The notes under the pieces were generated by a model. That model ran no database searches and was not told where the DNA came from. It saw only the letters and a list, made by a program, of their open reading frames with translations. Below are positions 35,903 through 49,407 of a stretch of 64,000 bases of DNA, one piece after another. Location: positions 496,001 through 560,000 of the forward strand of contig JAALGY010000044.1 of the NCBI GenBank assembly GCA_032358165.1, written 5' to 3'. The DNA comes from Diplosphaera chodatii. Its lineage: Eukaryota; Chlorophyta; Trebouxiophyceae; Prasiolales; Stichococcaceae. Each line of letters starts with the position of its first letter. The stretch's first letter is position 1. The position numbers and the translations under genes were made by a program.

Positions 35903-38900
35903 TCAGTCGTTCTTGAGGTCAAAGTCGTCAAGGCGCACCTTCCAGTCATGCCAGCCGCCGCCGGCCCAGGTCACCGCCTCGTTCCAGACCACCACGACCG
36001 CCTGAGTCGGCAGCTGGTGGACCAGGCCGGTCGTCAGGTTGTACCTGCACATTGTACAGCACGCTCGTGACACATGTCGCTCCGCGTCATGGAGTTCGCC
36101 GTGGCAGCACCTTAGGTGGGAGCTGACGCGGCTGCACACAGACAGAAGTGTCACAAACATTCAAAAAAAACCCCCAGTTTTCAGATGAAACGTTCCAGCC
36201 TGGGCAGCAAGGCAGCAGGAGCCGTGAGCAGCCTTTCAGGAGCACTGTGCGGTATGCCATTGTTCTGATGGATGCAGTTTCGTCCAGATGTGTACCCGAT
36301 ATCCTCCAGCAGGTTGATGAGGCGGGTGTGCGCGGTGGACAGCAGCGCGCGGCCATCCGGCGTCCTGTTGGTCTGGATGTAGTACGGCACGTCCTGCAGC
36401 CAGCCACAGAGGCCATGAAACAGATTGCAACCGGCGCCTGTATCGCACTCTACAGTGCCTGCATGTGGCGCTGCTAGCATCTGGTATTGTGGGGGCGCCA
36501 GATCAGCAGCGAGCGTGTGCCATTTGGCAGGGCACCACAGCTCAGTGACGATGGTGCACGGCTCACCGGGCTGCTCGCTGCAGCATAGTCGGACAGATAC
36601 GAAAATGGCTGGTACGACCTGTCTTCGGGGAAGTACACGTCCAGCGGGCCGTGCTCCGCCTCATAGAACACCTGCGCCAGATGTCAGGTGTTGTCATCAA
36701 CCTGTGCATCCCTCCGTGCCGTCACCATCACATACAGCAGGCAGTCGGACCTGCTTGAATACCACAAATCACAACATACCTCGTGCGTGGTGCAGCCCTG
36801 CGCATGTCTACAGTAGCACAGGGTCTCCCATCGGATGGCCGGTCACGGTCTCGACAAGAGTGCGGGCTTACCTGCAGGAAGCCATAGCAGCCGGCCAGGT
36901 TCAGGTCGCTGCTGTTGCCCTCCACGTAGTCGCGGGTGCGGCCGCGGGCATCGCCGCGGATGGGACAGCGCACCTCGCCATCGTAGAATCTGTTGGCATC
37001 GTGAAAAGCTCAGTAGGCAGTGCGTGCACTCGCGCCTTTGCACAACCATCCAGCAGCTCGAAGCTGGTGATCACACTGCTATCTTGTGAAGGCTATGCAC
37101 TCGAGGTGCCAACATTGTCAAAGCGCGCCTGCCGCTGAATGGGAACTGGACGGGCGGCCAGGTCGGGGAGTCGATGAACTGCGGCCGTGTCAGCCCCTGC
37201 AAGCCGACATTGGGGCTGGGCGTCCACTTGAACACCCGGGACGCTGTCCATCTTCAGAGCAGATCCTTTGCCGCCAGTCAAGCAGCACAGGCGTGCTCCG
37301 CAAACCAGACCATGGCGCAGACCATCCCATGCAGCGCTGGGCGGGAGGCGCACCTGCTGCACCCACCAGGCGTTGGGGTAGTACAGGTACACCTTGCCGG
37401 CGGTGACGGGGTAGGGCGCGAACAGCTGCGGGTTGTAGGTGCGGTTGGGCAGGGCGCTGTTGGTGAGGACGCGGTGCAGCGGGGTCGCCGGTAGGTTCAG
37501 GATGACGCTGCGCGCCGAAACCGCCTGCACAGCGCCAGGTTTTGCAATGCACCGCCCTGATGATATGTGAGATGTTGCCGAGAAGTTTCACGTCTTTCTT
37601 TCTGACAGCTGGTGTGGGCACATCGAACCGTACAGATTGCATGTTTGTGGTGGCCCCTGCGGTTTGATGCGCATGTTTGGCGGGGACGTTGTGAACCGAT
37701 CATCAACCCTCATAGCAGCGCAGTGCGGGGGACAGGTATTCCTTGCTGTGCCGCTCGATTGACAGCACCAGGCCAATGAAATATTCCATGGTTGCCCACC
37801 TGCCCGCTCTCCAGCCGCAGCCGGAAGCCGGTGGGCGTCTGGTCCACGCCATTGACGCGCGCCCGGAAGGTGATGTTGAGGCCCCGGTCCAGCGCCAGCG
37901 TCAGCAGCCCCTCCACGTAGGTGGTGAACCCCGGCAGCGTGCGGTCGGGGCGCTCGATGATGCGGTAGTCCGCGTTCCCCGGCTGCGGAGGCGGCAGCAC
38001 AGTCCTCACGAGATGCCGCCCGCCAACCTTGTTCAAGCTGCGCCCGTCGCTCGAACCGCTTCACAGGGACAGGTGAGCTTGTGGAACACCGCTGAATGTC
38101 GTGCACGTTGGGCGTGAGAATGCAGGCTGGCGGGTGTATGCGCCCCGCGCGCGCCTGGTAGAAGCGGGTCGGCAGCTTGAGCAGGCGCTCCACGACGTCG
38201 GTGATGATGCCCATGCGGGCGCGGTTGTACCGGTACGCGCCCATCTCCACCGTCAGGTCCTTCTTGTCGCCCGCGTTGCGCAGGGAGTACACCCTGTACG
38301 TGGCAGGGTGTGTTGCGTGCTCAGTCTTTGCTGTGCCAAAGGCACGGCACGGTATAGCACACCACACAAGGGCGTAGGACGGCATCTCGTATGTCGCGGA
38401 TGGGCAGTGGCAAGGATGCAGATGAGGCTGAATGGCCCAGCAGCTGGCCCGTTCAAAGGAGCCAGACGACGTCGTGCACAAACCTGTTCTGCTGTGGCGC
38501 ATCAACAGCCCATCCAGTTGTGCAGGGACCCAAGTGCATCACTTGCACGCTTGGTGCGACTGCGTGATGCACAGCAAATCAGGCGCAGAGCACTGACCTG
38601 CCGCCCACGCGGCCCTGCTGCTCGAACAGGCACACCGGCACGGCGCCGCCGGCCGTCGCATTTGACACCGCGCCAGACTCCAGCAGCCGGTGCGCCGCAT
38701 ACACCCCGCCTGCAGTAGGAACGCCATCTCAAGTGAAGTGAGGTGGTCAGGACACCCATGAGCCGTCGTTTACGGCGAGTTTGCCAGCCAGATGAGTCAT
38801 GCATGCATGGGCATGCATGTGTGTCGACATACAGGCGACATCCAACACGTTAGTCTGGCCGCGCGCAGCGATCGATTCGCACGCATGGCAGATGAAAAAT

Positions 38901-39257
38901 ACAGCAGTGAACTTCCCATTTTGACATAGACCGTGGAAGTCATTTGGCATGTCAGCAGGCAAGGTCCACCTTAGGTCGCAGCCTGTCCGCCCGGCGCGCT
39001 TGGCCAGCACGCCGACGCACAGGCGCGCACAGAATCGCAACGCATGATCGCATCGCATACGGCATCGTGAGCGGCCGGTAATGGAAGTCATGCTCACCCG
39101 GTCCGCCGCCCACGATGGCCACATCGCAGGCCGTCGGCGGCGTGGTGAAGTCCGACGCGCTGGTGCCGGACAACAGGGGCCCCTGCTGAGCCGACACGGC
39201 CGCAAGGAAGAGTGCACACGCCACCAGGGCGGCCATCCGCGCGCTGCACATCACCAT
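35903..39257 (-). CDS. Secreted flavin amine oxidase-like FAD protein
   Basis: In transcript order the exons are 39257-39098, 38709-38598, 38293-38155, 37982-37800, 37524-37354, 37196-37129, 36989-36872, 36671-36567, 36393-36296 and 36044-35903, giving about 431 residues. The N-terminus has a hydrophobic signal peptide (MAALVACALFLAAVSAQ). It is followed by a Rossmann FAD-binding start, DVAIVGGGPGGVYAAHRLLE, and the downstream RVGGR typical of flavin amine oxidases (PF01593-like). Other blocks are VEMGAYRYNRARMG, ILNLPATPLHRVL and a C-terminal TWAGGGWHDWK. The likely reaction is FAD-dependent oxidation of an amine or amino acid, possibly outside the cell or in the secretory route. The substrate cannot be told from sequence. 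Introns 3 and 6 begin GCGCGC in this model, but each has a later in-phase GT alternative. Confidence 0.84.
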
Positions 39258-39866
39258 GCCGGGCAGACGTCTGCTGACAAAGTCACTCAGATGGAGATGT
39301 ACGGAGATGGGCAAGCGGAGGGGGCTGGGTCACGGTCAAGTGCATACGGAGCCCTGCGCGATGCCACAGGTAGCCCGCGCCGGCTGATAGTGGGACTGTC
39401 AACCGCCGGCGCGTGCCGGCGTCCGCATCTGGGAGCAATCCAGCCGGGCCGAAGTTGCTGACAGGTGAAGATCCACTTGTGACTGCTGATTGCAGCAGAT
39501 CAATCCGAGTAAGCCCTCGGCCTAATGCATCAGCCTGAAGACCAACGGCGTAAAGCGGAGGCGTGGAAGTTGACGCCCGATTGACGTGTACAACAACAAC
39601 CACCGATCGTGTGCTGGAGTGTTCAACGGCCACACTACCTATGCTAGCGCTTTATATGCAGCGGCACTAACGGATGCCGATTCACAGTGCGCGCGTGACA
39701 CCTGACCGCCAGCCCCTGTGGCATGTGGCCCCTCAGAACCCACGGCAGGCGTCCCGGCTGCCATGGCTGACGCTTCCTGCTGAATTGCACTGATGCTCTG
39801 AACTACCGGCGGCCAGCACTGCAGGGTGGTGCACCCGGTCGGCGTCCCAAGCCCTAGGCTTGAAGC
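39258..39866. other. Intergenic, no gene seen
   Basis: This stretch lies between two minus-strand genes and should contain the 3' UTR of the tomosyn-like gene and the promoter of the amine oxidase gene. No coding signature was seen. Confidence 0.5.
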
Positions 39867-42800
39867 CTACATCTGCCACCACTTGCGGTCGCGCTCCCGC
39901 GCAGCGATCTGCCGCGCCATGGACGCAAAGTCCATCGCGTCCGCCTCCATCTGCTCCGTCCGCTCGTTGAGGCGCGACAGCTTCTCACCCCGCTGCTGCA
40001 GGGCCTCCCGGTTCTGCGCCGCCTGGCTGTGCAGCCGGCCCTGCCTGCACCGCGCCAACTGTACAGCATGACCAGCTGGCAGCGACAGCTACTGTCTGTG
40101 TGCCATCTTGACTGCAGCCGTGTCGAGTTGCCCGGCTGCAGCGTCCGAGCTGTACTCTGCAGCAATGCGACGGTTGGTCTGAGACTCGGCAGCAAGGGTG
40201 CAAGCGGGGAGCGGCTCACGCTGGGCGGCCGTAGGCGGCCTTGATCTCGGCGGCGCTGCGCGCGGTCGGCTTGCCGTCGGCGCCGGCGCCCCGCCTGGCG
40301 CCCCGGAACAGCTCCGCGCGCTGCGGGTCCGCTTCCGACGGACCGCTTCCCGCTTCCGCCCGCCCGTGCGGGCTCCCGGCCGTCGCCGACGCCGCTGCTT
40401 GCTGCTCGGAAGCGGCCGCTGCCGCATGCTCCTCCTGCTCATACGCCTCCTCCCTGTGGGATTGCACGCACAGCGGTGAGCAGGCCTTGCGCTCTTATGC
40501 TCTTCCGGCACCCTGAGGAAGCACGCAGACGTCGTTCGATCCAGGGTGCAGCGTGGTGGTACAACAAAACGATCACAAGTCTGCTGCCTGTGACAACCTT
40601 GTGGCTGCCCCACTTGAAAGACGTTCTGGCCACCGCACATTGCATATGTGAAGATGGCGGGAGGTGCACTGCACAGGAAGCAGATGCATACATCCATCGC
40701 ATGCTCAGGTCAGCAGGTGGCGTGGCAGACTCACAGTTCTTCCGCAGACGGGATGCGGCCCTCGAAGACCTGCGCCAGGGTGGGCGGCGGCGGGCCGCGG
40801 CTGTCCCTAAACCCTGCCTCAATTGTGCGCGCGAGCCCCGTGACGCCCTCCGCCAGCCCCGTGACCCCCTCCCGCACTCCCTTCTCGGTCTCCGTGATCA
40901 CCTGTAAGTAATGACGACAGGAGCTTGTCCACGCGGACCTTTTTCGTGTTGTTCATGGTGATCCGCCAAAGGCTTTGGCAACATCTGACTTGATAGTAGC
41001 ACAACCACAGCCGACGGGTGCGTCGGCATCAATCACTTTCCTCAGCCGTTGCATGAGAAAGGGGCGCACCTTGGTGGTGACGTCCTTGACATTGTTGAGG
41101 AACACCGCCAGCGACGTGCGGCTGGTGGTGGGGCGCGGGCCGCTGTGCTTGGGGCTGTCGGCCGCCGCCGCCGCCTCCAGGCGGGCCTGCGGGCGGTGCG
41201 CAAGCTGTCCCACCTTGCCTGGCCACAGCTGTCAGGGCATCTGGCTTGAAAGGGAACAGGAAGACAGCCGAAACACGCCAGCAAGGTGGTGCGGGCCGAG
41301 CGGAAGCTGTGCACAGCCCGGCAATGACCAGAGTTGGTGTTGGAGCCGACTGCGCGCCTGCATTGCGCGGTTCAGGCCCGGCATCGGCGGCGCAGCGTCC
41401 CTGTCGCTTTCGACCCGCTGCGGCGGAGCCCTGGCCGCCGCCACGGCCGCCGCCGCGCGCGCCTGCGTCGCAGCAGCGGCCGCCGCCGTCGCCAGGTCCC
41501 AGTCGTACACGGACGACGCCTTGCAGGGCACCTGCAGCAGGCGGCATACCCGGTGTCACAGGCCCTGCGCTCGGCTTGCCACATCTCCCGGCACCATGCC
41601 GTGCGGCGCTGCACATGCCGCCCTGCTGCAGCACCCTCATGCAGTCGGGCAGCACGGTCGAAGCAGGAGCACGCAGACCGAGCAGCCCTGCAGGGCAGGC
41701 CGCTCCCACTGTGGTCGCGGCCCACCTGCGCGCCGGCGGCGAGCGTGAAGCGCACGGTCTCGCCGGTGTTGCTGATCAGCAGGTGGTGGCCGTCCGCCGC
41801 CGCCGCAAAGACGCCCGCCAGGGCCACCTGTGCACGTCACCACCCGGGACTCACCTTTGCCGCACAACTGGGCCCGGCTGCAGCGACGTGACGCATTTGT
41901 GTGCCTGCCAGGTGCCCGCAGCTGAGCTGCGGGTCAGGCCGCGTGCGCAAGGCGCGTGTTTTCGACGGGCGCGGAGGTGGCTTTGCAGGGTCTGGGGGTC
42001 CGGGGTCCACGCACCGTGGCGCCGCTGTTCCAGGAGGGCCGCGGCGCCCGGGGGTCCGCGTCCGAGGGGTCCACCTTCAGGGGGTCCAGATCCGCGCAGA
42101 AGGGGAAGCCCAGCGTGCGCTGCAGCGGCGCCGCCTGCGGAAAAGCGCGTCCACAGCGGCTGAGCTGTCTGCCCTGGCGAAGGTTACCATCGGCTGCAGC
42201 CTACCCCGGCGGCGTGTCATCTCGGGCTCATGCCAGGCCGGCAGTACCTTTGCTCCACAGCTGCGCAGCTGGCATGCCAAGGCTGCTTTGGAGGGCAGCA
42301 AAGCAAGGCTGCAACTGACTGAAGAGACCGCAGCGTGGATATACAGTGAAGTCCCACCAGCAGCGGCTCCAGGCCGGGCAGCGAGTAGACGAGCAGGTTG
42401 CCGGTGTGCGTCAGGCAGGCGACGCCCGGGCCGTGGGGCGTTGAAAATGCCGCCGCGTGCACCAGCGGCTCCGCGAGCTGCGCCCGCCGCAGCGTGGTGC
42501 GGTCACCTGCACACCTCCGCGACAGAATGCTCAATCAGACTGCTCTGTGCATGCTCTTGGTCGACAGCAAGCTGGCCCTTTGGACGCGCCACTGCAAGCC
42601 AGCACGTGCGGATGTTCGCCTGCGGACAACACACTTCAGTCGCCGGCACCGTCCTGCGAGCAGCCCCACCTTGCCGTATGCCCTCGGGCGTGTACAGCCG
42701 GAGGTACTGCTGCGTGGCCAGCAGCACGAAGGTCGGCGGCGCCGCTTCCCGCCGCGGCTCTGCTTCCTGCTGCTCCGCCGCCATCGCGGCCACCGCCGCC

Positions 42801-45800
42801 AGGGCCGCCTGCTGCACGGTGGCGGGAGTCGCGGGGCTGTCCGCTGCGGCAGCAGGGCCGCCGGTCGCCACTGGGGGCGGGGCTGCCACCCCAGTCCCTG
42901 CAAGTTTGGGCGCAGCTCCGACTGAGCGGCTGTCAGGACAGTGCAAGGACCCATCTCAAAGCAAGTTGTGGCATGTTGGAGGGAGGGATTGATTCGCAGC
43001 ATTGGGCGAATGTGCTGGAGCCTTGTACTGTGAGAGCTTCAAATCTCTGCAGGTCAAAAGGTATCTACACGTAGGAAAGCACTGCGTACCAACGCTGCTG
43101 ACGGCATCGTCGAGCATGGTGGCAGGGCCGAAGCTGTCCTCTGGCCGAGACCTGTTGCCGCTGCTGCTGGGCGTCACACCTGCATGACGATGATCAGGTC
43201 CCTCTGGCCGCTGCTGGTGTGAAAAGCTGTGCCCATTCACAGGGACCTTGAAGGTGCGAGGCACCAAGCAGCAATAAGACCGCTGCCCAGTGGTATGCAG
43301 CGTCATATTCACCGCGATACAAGCCTGCTGTAGTGTGGCAGAAGGCGCACCTTGAAGGTGCCGTGAAGACGTGGCTGGAGACGCGGCGGCCGAGCGGTGC
43401 CCGTCATCTGCCGCTGACGCGTGGCTGCCGTCCGACCGGCCGGACTTGAACGACTTCACCTTCCGGCGCATGATGGACTTGTGCCGCCGCGGCTGCTTAT
43501 CCTTATCCTGCACATGACAGCAATAGTCAGCTGAGAGTCGACATACAACGGGCGGCTTCTGACTGCGCTGTGCATCATTTTGAGCGACAGTGCAGAAGGT
43601 GCGGCGTGGCCACAGTCGGTTGGGAGTATTGCATCGGCTCGGTGCTCAACGTGCAGCATGTAGGCAATGCAAGAAGGCGGATTGGTTGTACCTCCATGGC
43701 AGCCACGGCAGCGGCAAGCAGGTAGTCGTCGTCGTCTGAAGACGCCGCGCCCCGGCTGCTGGCCTCGCTGTCGCTGTCGTCCCCGGCGCCGGGATTGGAC
43801 TGGCGCGCAGTCGGGCCTGCAATGTGCAAGTAGACACCATCTGAACATGAGTGTCAGTCCAGAGACTTGCACAGAGCAATGAGCGCGCAGCAGGAGATGC
43901 ATTTCATTCAAAGAACGCACTTTCAGTTGATCAGCTGAGAAACACAGAGCAAAGCATTGCAACAGCACGATGCTCTTGCGCATGCAGGCGGCGCACTTTC
44001 TGCGCCCGAGCCATGCGAAGCCGCCGAGCCGCTCAGCGCCGGGTTGAGGTGCGAGGCGCTGGCCGCGAACGGCTGCTGCCGGGCCAGGTGCCTCGCGGGG
44101 GACCCTAGCGCGCCGCCGGCTGCCGGGGACTGCGCCGCGCCGTGCGGCGACGACGCCATGCTGCCGGCCGGGGAGCTGTGCTCTGACACCGGCGGCGGCG
44201 GCACCCACGGCGGCAGCGGGCTGCCGCTGCTGTGGGCGTCGACGGACCGGGGAACCACGAAGCTGCCGGTCGCTTGCACTGCATGGAGCATAGTATATGA
44301 ATGTGCTGCTGTGGCGCAACCAAGCACAAGGTCCGATGTAAGCTTCATCACTGAGCCGCAGCTGTCGGACGTGTGTTGGCTCACGAGGCGTGGGCGGCAG
44401 GTGCGGCGTCTCGGCAGGCGGCGCCTCTGCGTTGCCCGCCCACGGCAGGTGCACCGGCGCCGCCAGGCTCGCGCCGCTGCCGAGCGCCACGGGGCTGCCG
44501 GACTCGTCCAGCAGCGCCATGTCCAGCGCCGCCGAGGCGTTCTTGGGCGCCACCCACGAAGGTTTTGGTGCGCCTAAACCCTCGCCCGTCTGTGCATCGT
44601 ACGCAGCGACGGCCGCCTCGGCATTCGTCACGAACAGCGCCACCCTGATCTCGCCGCCGCCACCGCTGCCGCCGGCGCTGCTGCGCCGGTGGGCGGGCGG
44701 CACCAGGTGCATGCCCAGCGCCAGGGCTGCGACGGGACCCGCGCCCAGGTCCGCTGCCCAGAGTCCCGCTGGCTGCACCATGTGTTTACCAACCTTGATT
44801 AGCTCCTTCAGACGCCAGCACAAGCACGACACTGCACCAGCACATGATTGCAGCTTTGCAACGATGACTTTACAGTTGCGCACAACACACAGTGACACTT
44901 GCCTTCGCGAGGTCCAGCACCACCACGCGGCCCTTGGCGTCGCCCGCCGCCAGCAGCCGCGGCGCCGGCGCCAGGGCCAGCGACACGACGTCGGCGTCCA
45001 GCAGCGCCGCGTGCAGCAGGCACTGCCAGCCGCGCGGCTGCGGCACGGTGGCAAAGGTCGGGGCGCCGCCCCTCGTGAAGGACGCCTGCGCAGCGACAGC
45101 TGCGTCAAGGACCTGCTTCTCTGCTGATGCAGACAGGCGCCCACACGACGAAAAACATATGATGCAAGCATGATGACCGATGGGATGCCACTTGCCTTCC
45201 GTGTCCTGAAGCTGAACATATAGCAGGTATAGCGCCAGGCACAAAGATAGACTGCACCATCCTGGCATTTGACCGGGAATACGTGTTGCATTCTCATGAT
45301 CGTTCACAAGCGGCTCTAAGGCGCACCTGGCTGATCTCGTGGGCTGCGGACGAGAACTGGAACAGGCGCACATCGCCCTGCTGGTGCCCCACGGCCAGCA
45401 GCCCCGCCGTGGTGCAGACCTGGGTACAGCAGCACGGAGCTCAATGCCAGGGTCAAGGGTCTCGGCCCCATGCAAGCTCGTTACAGTCTTGAGCCATCCA
45501 GGTTATGAGACCCTACACCCTCATGGTGGCTACTGAGGTATTGTGATTTGACGTGCGTCGCGACCCACCTGCAGGGTTGTCACGGTGCGGAGCCGTCCGG
45601 TCTGGCCGCCAGAGTCGAAAGGGGCCGTCGCCAAAAGCCTCGGCACCTGAGCACGTTCATGCAGGCAGCTTGAGCCACCCACCTTGGAGGCTGAAGCTTT
45701 CGGCTCAAGTTGCATGTACGGCAGGCTGTTTGGCCATCGCAGTCTTACACTTGTGCATGATGCTTTGGTGATGACATATGGGACTGCACCTCGGCGCAGG

Positions 45801-48615
45801 CGTCCCACACCCGCACGCGGCCGTCGCGGTGCCCCGTGAACAGGATGTCGCTGTCACCCGCCGTCAGCGCCTGGGGCGCCGTCGGCGCGCCGCCCGCCAG
45901 GATGTAGCGCCACTTCCACGCGGGCAGCTGCTCGCGCCCGGCGTGCGCTGCCTGCGGTTGCAGGGGAGCAGGTTGCCAGGTGGCAGCAGGGGCACCCAGT
46001 GCAGCAAGCAAGCTCAGGCTGATCCATAAGGGGCACCACAGCACATGCGCACCCTGAGGCTGTCCAGCGTGACGGCGTGCATGCGGGCAGCCGGCGCCAC
46101 GCCGCCCGACGGCCGCCGCTCCACTGGCGAGCCGTGCAGCGCGCTGACTGACACCGGCGACAGCTCCTGCAAATGGTTCCAGCACGAAGTCACCCAGCCA
46201 CTTCCAGTCTGGTGACTCGTGTCGACAGGTATGCACTCACACTTGCCGACCAAGGTTTGTGCATAAGGTTCCCGTACTGAGCCCGATTGGAAAGGCCTGA
46301 CAATTGCTCCTCATCGCCCACCAGATGGTTCACCTGGAACGGCAGGCTGAGCGGCACGGGCGCCCCCGTCTTCAGGTCGTGCACCATGAGCTGGCCGCCC
46401 TCCGTCAGCACCACGACAGCCGCCGCGTCCTCGTGCACGCCCAGGGTCTTGGGCGGCGGCACCGCGGCGTACCCGTCGATGGCGCCGAACCACGGGAGCG
46501 GCTGTCCAGTGGACTCGCCGTTCTCATCCTGCATGACCGTGCGCTGGTGGCCATGTGACATATGCACCGTGCAGCATGGTTTGAGGGTGTTCCCACGAGG
46601 AGTCATGACAGAGTGCGTTCTCCAGCACACTATCCAAGCATGCATGGGGCCATCTGCTGTTCACAACCCGACAAACGCTGCCTCACCGAGCTGGGGCTGA
46701 CGGGCAGCAGCGTCAGCGCGTCGGGCTTGTCAGCCGGCTGGCCGCCGAACGCGAGCAGCGCCTCGCCGCTCGGCAGCGGCTGCCCCGACAGGAAGGTCAG
46801 CGCCCGCAGCGGCTCCGCACCCGCGCCCGCGTGCGCCATGCGCAGCGTGTGCCGGGGCACCGCCGCCGGCGGCGGCGGCGCCTCGCCGCCCTCCGCCACT
46901 GCAGGCCAAGCTCAGAGACGTTCATTTCCTGTGTGAGTGTGCACTGCACTGCATCCTGCTGCTTGTCTCTACCGGATTGTCTACACTCCCGCCTGCGCTC
47001 ATGTGTTGCCTTGACCGCAGCATCTCAACCTGTAGCAGCACGAGCCCAGCGCTCACCCGCATCCCGCGCCTCCTGTGGCACGCTCCACAGCCGCACCACG
47101 CCCCGCTCATGCCCCGTGGCGAACGCCCGCCCAGCGTCCCCCACCCAGCATGCACAGGTGACCCGCCCCGCATCGCTGGTCCCGTTCACCGCCACGTTTG
47201 CCACCACCGCCACCACCTTCTGTTGCCTGCCGACAGCACACCGGCAGGGCTCAGGCCATGATGGAGGGACCACATGACCACCGCTTGGGTGGCAAGCACT
47301 GCATGCCCAGCAGCAGACTGCCAGCAACGGATGCCAGTCTCACCTGGCGTCCCAGACGACGGCGCCGCTGTCCTCGTGCACCGCCAGCAGCAGCACGGCC
47401 TCCCGCGGCTTGCTGCCGCCCTCGTACGCCGCCAGGCAGACCACCCCGCCCTCGCCGTGCAGCTGCTCCGGCGACACTGCACAACACAACACCACTTTGC
47501 CATCCATCCAACACACATTCAAGAATGCCAGCAGCCTAATTTGCATTTGGTAGCGAAAGAACCTACTGCTTGTTTGTGGTTCACAAGCTCAACTTTGGAG
47601 CAGGATCTACAAACGGCAGCAGCATGTGCCCTCTCATGCGGCTGGCGACCCTCTTCTACTCAGCAGCTGCCTTGACGTCTTCGGCAAGATGCATATGGCT
47701 CACTTGCGTACGGCAGCATCTCCATGCTGTTGATGCGGCCGACGCCCTCTGCCGTGCCGCCGCCGGCCTTCAGCAGCGCCGCGACCCGCACCGCGCCGCT
47801 GGCGCACCCCAGCAGCACGTACGGCTCGGCCTCGAAGGCGGCGACCGCCGTCACGTGGTCGTCCTCCAGCGGCATGTTGTCCAGGATGCCGCCATCCTCG
47901 AGGCCGAACAGCTGCAGGTCGCCGTCCTGCAGCCCGGCAGTGTGTCTGTGAACTTGGCGGCAGAGCCACAACTGCCCCTCTGACAAACTACCCCGTGAGT
48001 GGCAACTCGTCTGTGCACAATACTCGTGATGCGCGAACATTGCGTTGCTGACAATGGCGCTGGCGCTAGGAGTGGCGCTAGGACATCCTGGAGTATCAGT
48101 TTTGCCGTACCGTGTTGACCCGCAGCACGGCGCCATGGCCGGTGAGAAACTGGAGGTGCCGGGTGCCGGCGGGCGACGGCGACACGATGCTGGCCTCCAC
48201 GCCCTCGCGGCCGACGACCTTGAGCCGGCCATCGCTGGTGCCCAGCTGCAGGCATCGGTTGTGCCCCAATGTGTACTGGGCGCGATTCCATGTACCATCA
48301 TGCGGCCGATTCGGTCAGCAGCATGTACGCACGGTGGTCTGTAATGTTACAAGCATGTGAATTACATCGCCTGCTCATCAGCAGCACGTGCAGCCGACAA
48401 CCAAGCCTAAGGCATCAGTTGGGTGCAGCGATCTGTACCGCCAGAAGGTGCTGCACGGGGTCGTAAGCGAGGCTGTCGGTTGCTTCGGGGAGCCCAGAGT
48501 GCCCAGCTGCCAGCGGCTGCAGGTGCTCGGCCTCCAGGAGGTCGGGCTGCTCTAGTGCTGCTGGCACCTGCCTCACGAACTTCTCGGCATGATGGCGCAG
48601 CAGGTTGCGCATCAT
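39867..48615 (-). CDS. Tomosyn/Lgl-type WD40 protein with C-terminal R-SNARE
   Basis: Twenty-six exons, in transcript order: 48615-48439, 48245-48111, 47926-47704, 47476-47344, 47226-47057, 46898-46687, 46528-46334, 46166-46053, 45951-45790, 45646-45569, 45419-45327, 45112-44903, 44772-44385, 44278-43997, 43816-43692, 43507-43351, 43179-43090, 42897-42670, 42506-42358, 42134-42015, 41827-41726, 41531-41463, 41186-41070, 40901-40735, 40453-40220 and 40044-39867. They give about 1435 residues. The N-terminal half is a double WD40 propeller of the Lgl type: LAYDPVQHLLA, FTGHRDGRVRVWDA and GDAKGRVVVLDL. After a disordered Ser/Asp-rich stretch, LRLYTPEGIRQG resumes the propeller. The last exons carry SAAEIKAAYG and an R-SNARE helix with the central Arg in LNERTEQM, ending KWWQM with no membrane anchor. 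Tomosyns bind Q-SNAREs and restrain exocytosis. Exon 12 may extend upstream to about 45214. Confidence 0.92.
41187..41462 (-). other. Probable GC-AG intron 22 of the tomosyn gene
   Basis: The exon ends ACGCAG, followed by GCGCGC, and the next exon follows CCCGCAG. Phase 0 on both sides keeps the frame. The frame also stays open past the proposed donor into an Ala-rich run, so a later GT donor is possible and the assignment is weaker than for intron 12. Confidence 0.5.
44773..44902 (-). other. GC-AG intron 12 of the tomosyn gene
   Basis: The exon ends CTCGCGAAG and the intron begins GCAAGT, a strong GC-type donor, ending GTGCAG. The phase-0 join gives VLDLAK followed by PAGLWAADLG, which keeps the Lgl propeller block continuous. 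Confidence 0.8.
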
Positions 48616-49407
48616 CGTAGCTGATTTAGCTGATCACATGCTTGGATTGCTGGCGTTGCTGGCCATTGTCACGCGCCCCATGGCCATAAGGCAAGCACCT
48701 CCTAATGCTGACAGATCAACTCACGGGCCATGAGCAAGTCTGACACATCAAGTATGACATGACCAGCAGACCTCGAGTGTGAATACTGTGTCATAGTGCG
48801 GTCGATCAAGCTGCATGACATCCAACAAATCAACAGGAACAGGCGGCATCGAGGTCAAAGCTGCTTACTGCAGCAATGTGCAGCAGTCGCGCCGTGCGCC
48901 AGCGCGACTTGCAGGTTTGTGACAGCATACACTGGGTGTCTTTACTCGTCAGCGTGCCTACGCGGCGTCGTGGGAAGCCATTATGATCGCTGGTGGCGTA
49001 GGAGCTTGACCCACGGAGGGGAAGCAGTTACGTGAGGCTGGTGGAAGTACATGTGCTGTGCATGCTGCCGATCCAGCCCTCCAGCTGACAACAGCTTGCA
49101 CGGCAGCCTCAACGGGTCAAACGTAGTATTCGCAAGTCGCCTATTCATGATTTTGCGTCAGAGTCGTTTTGAGACGCTGCCTCTCTTTGCACTTGCAACG
49201 TGCAGTGTTTCGCCCACGCGAACGTGAACTGTCAGTCAGCATGATTGAAATGTCTCAACCCCTGCGCTGGCTGTGGTCGTAATATGACAACATGCTTGTA
49301 GAGTCAAACCACTCGCCATCAACTGATTGGTGGATCAGTTGTTGACGCCAGTGCTGCTGCTGTGACCCTGCCACAAGACCCGCTGAGCTGGCATGCAAAA
49401 CAGGTGA
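48616..49407. other. Divergent promoter region between tomosyn and SNF2 genes
   Basis: About 790 bases separate the two divergent starts. The sequence is less GC-rich than the genes. No gene, repeat or named promoter element was recognised. Both promoters should be here. Confidence 0.5.

Noticed and set aside
43456..45297. A 613-codon continuous open frame on the minus strand
   Set aside because: It contains one true tomosyn exon (44385-44772), but on either side it reads through introns and other exons in the wrong frame. Conserved Lgl blocks and intron phases support the spliced model instead.
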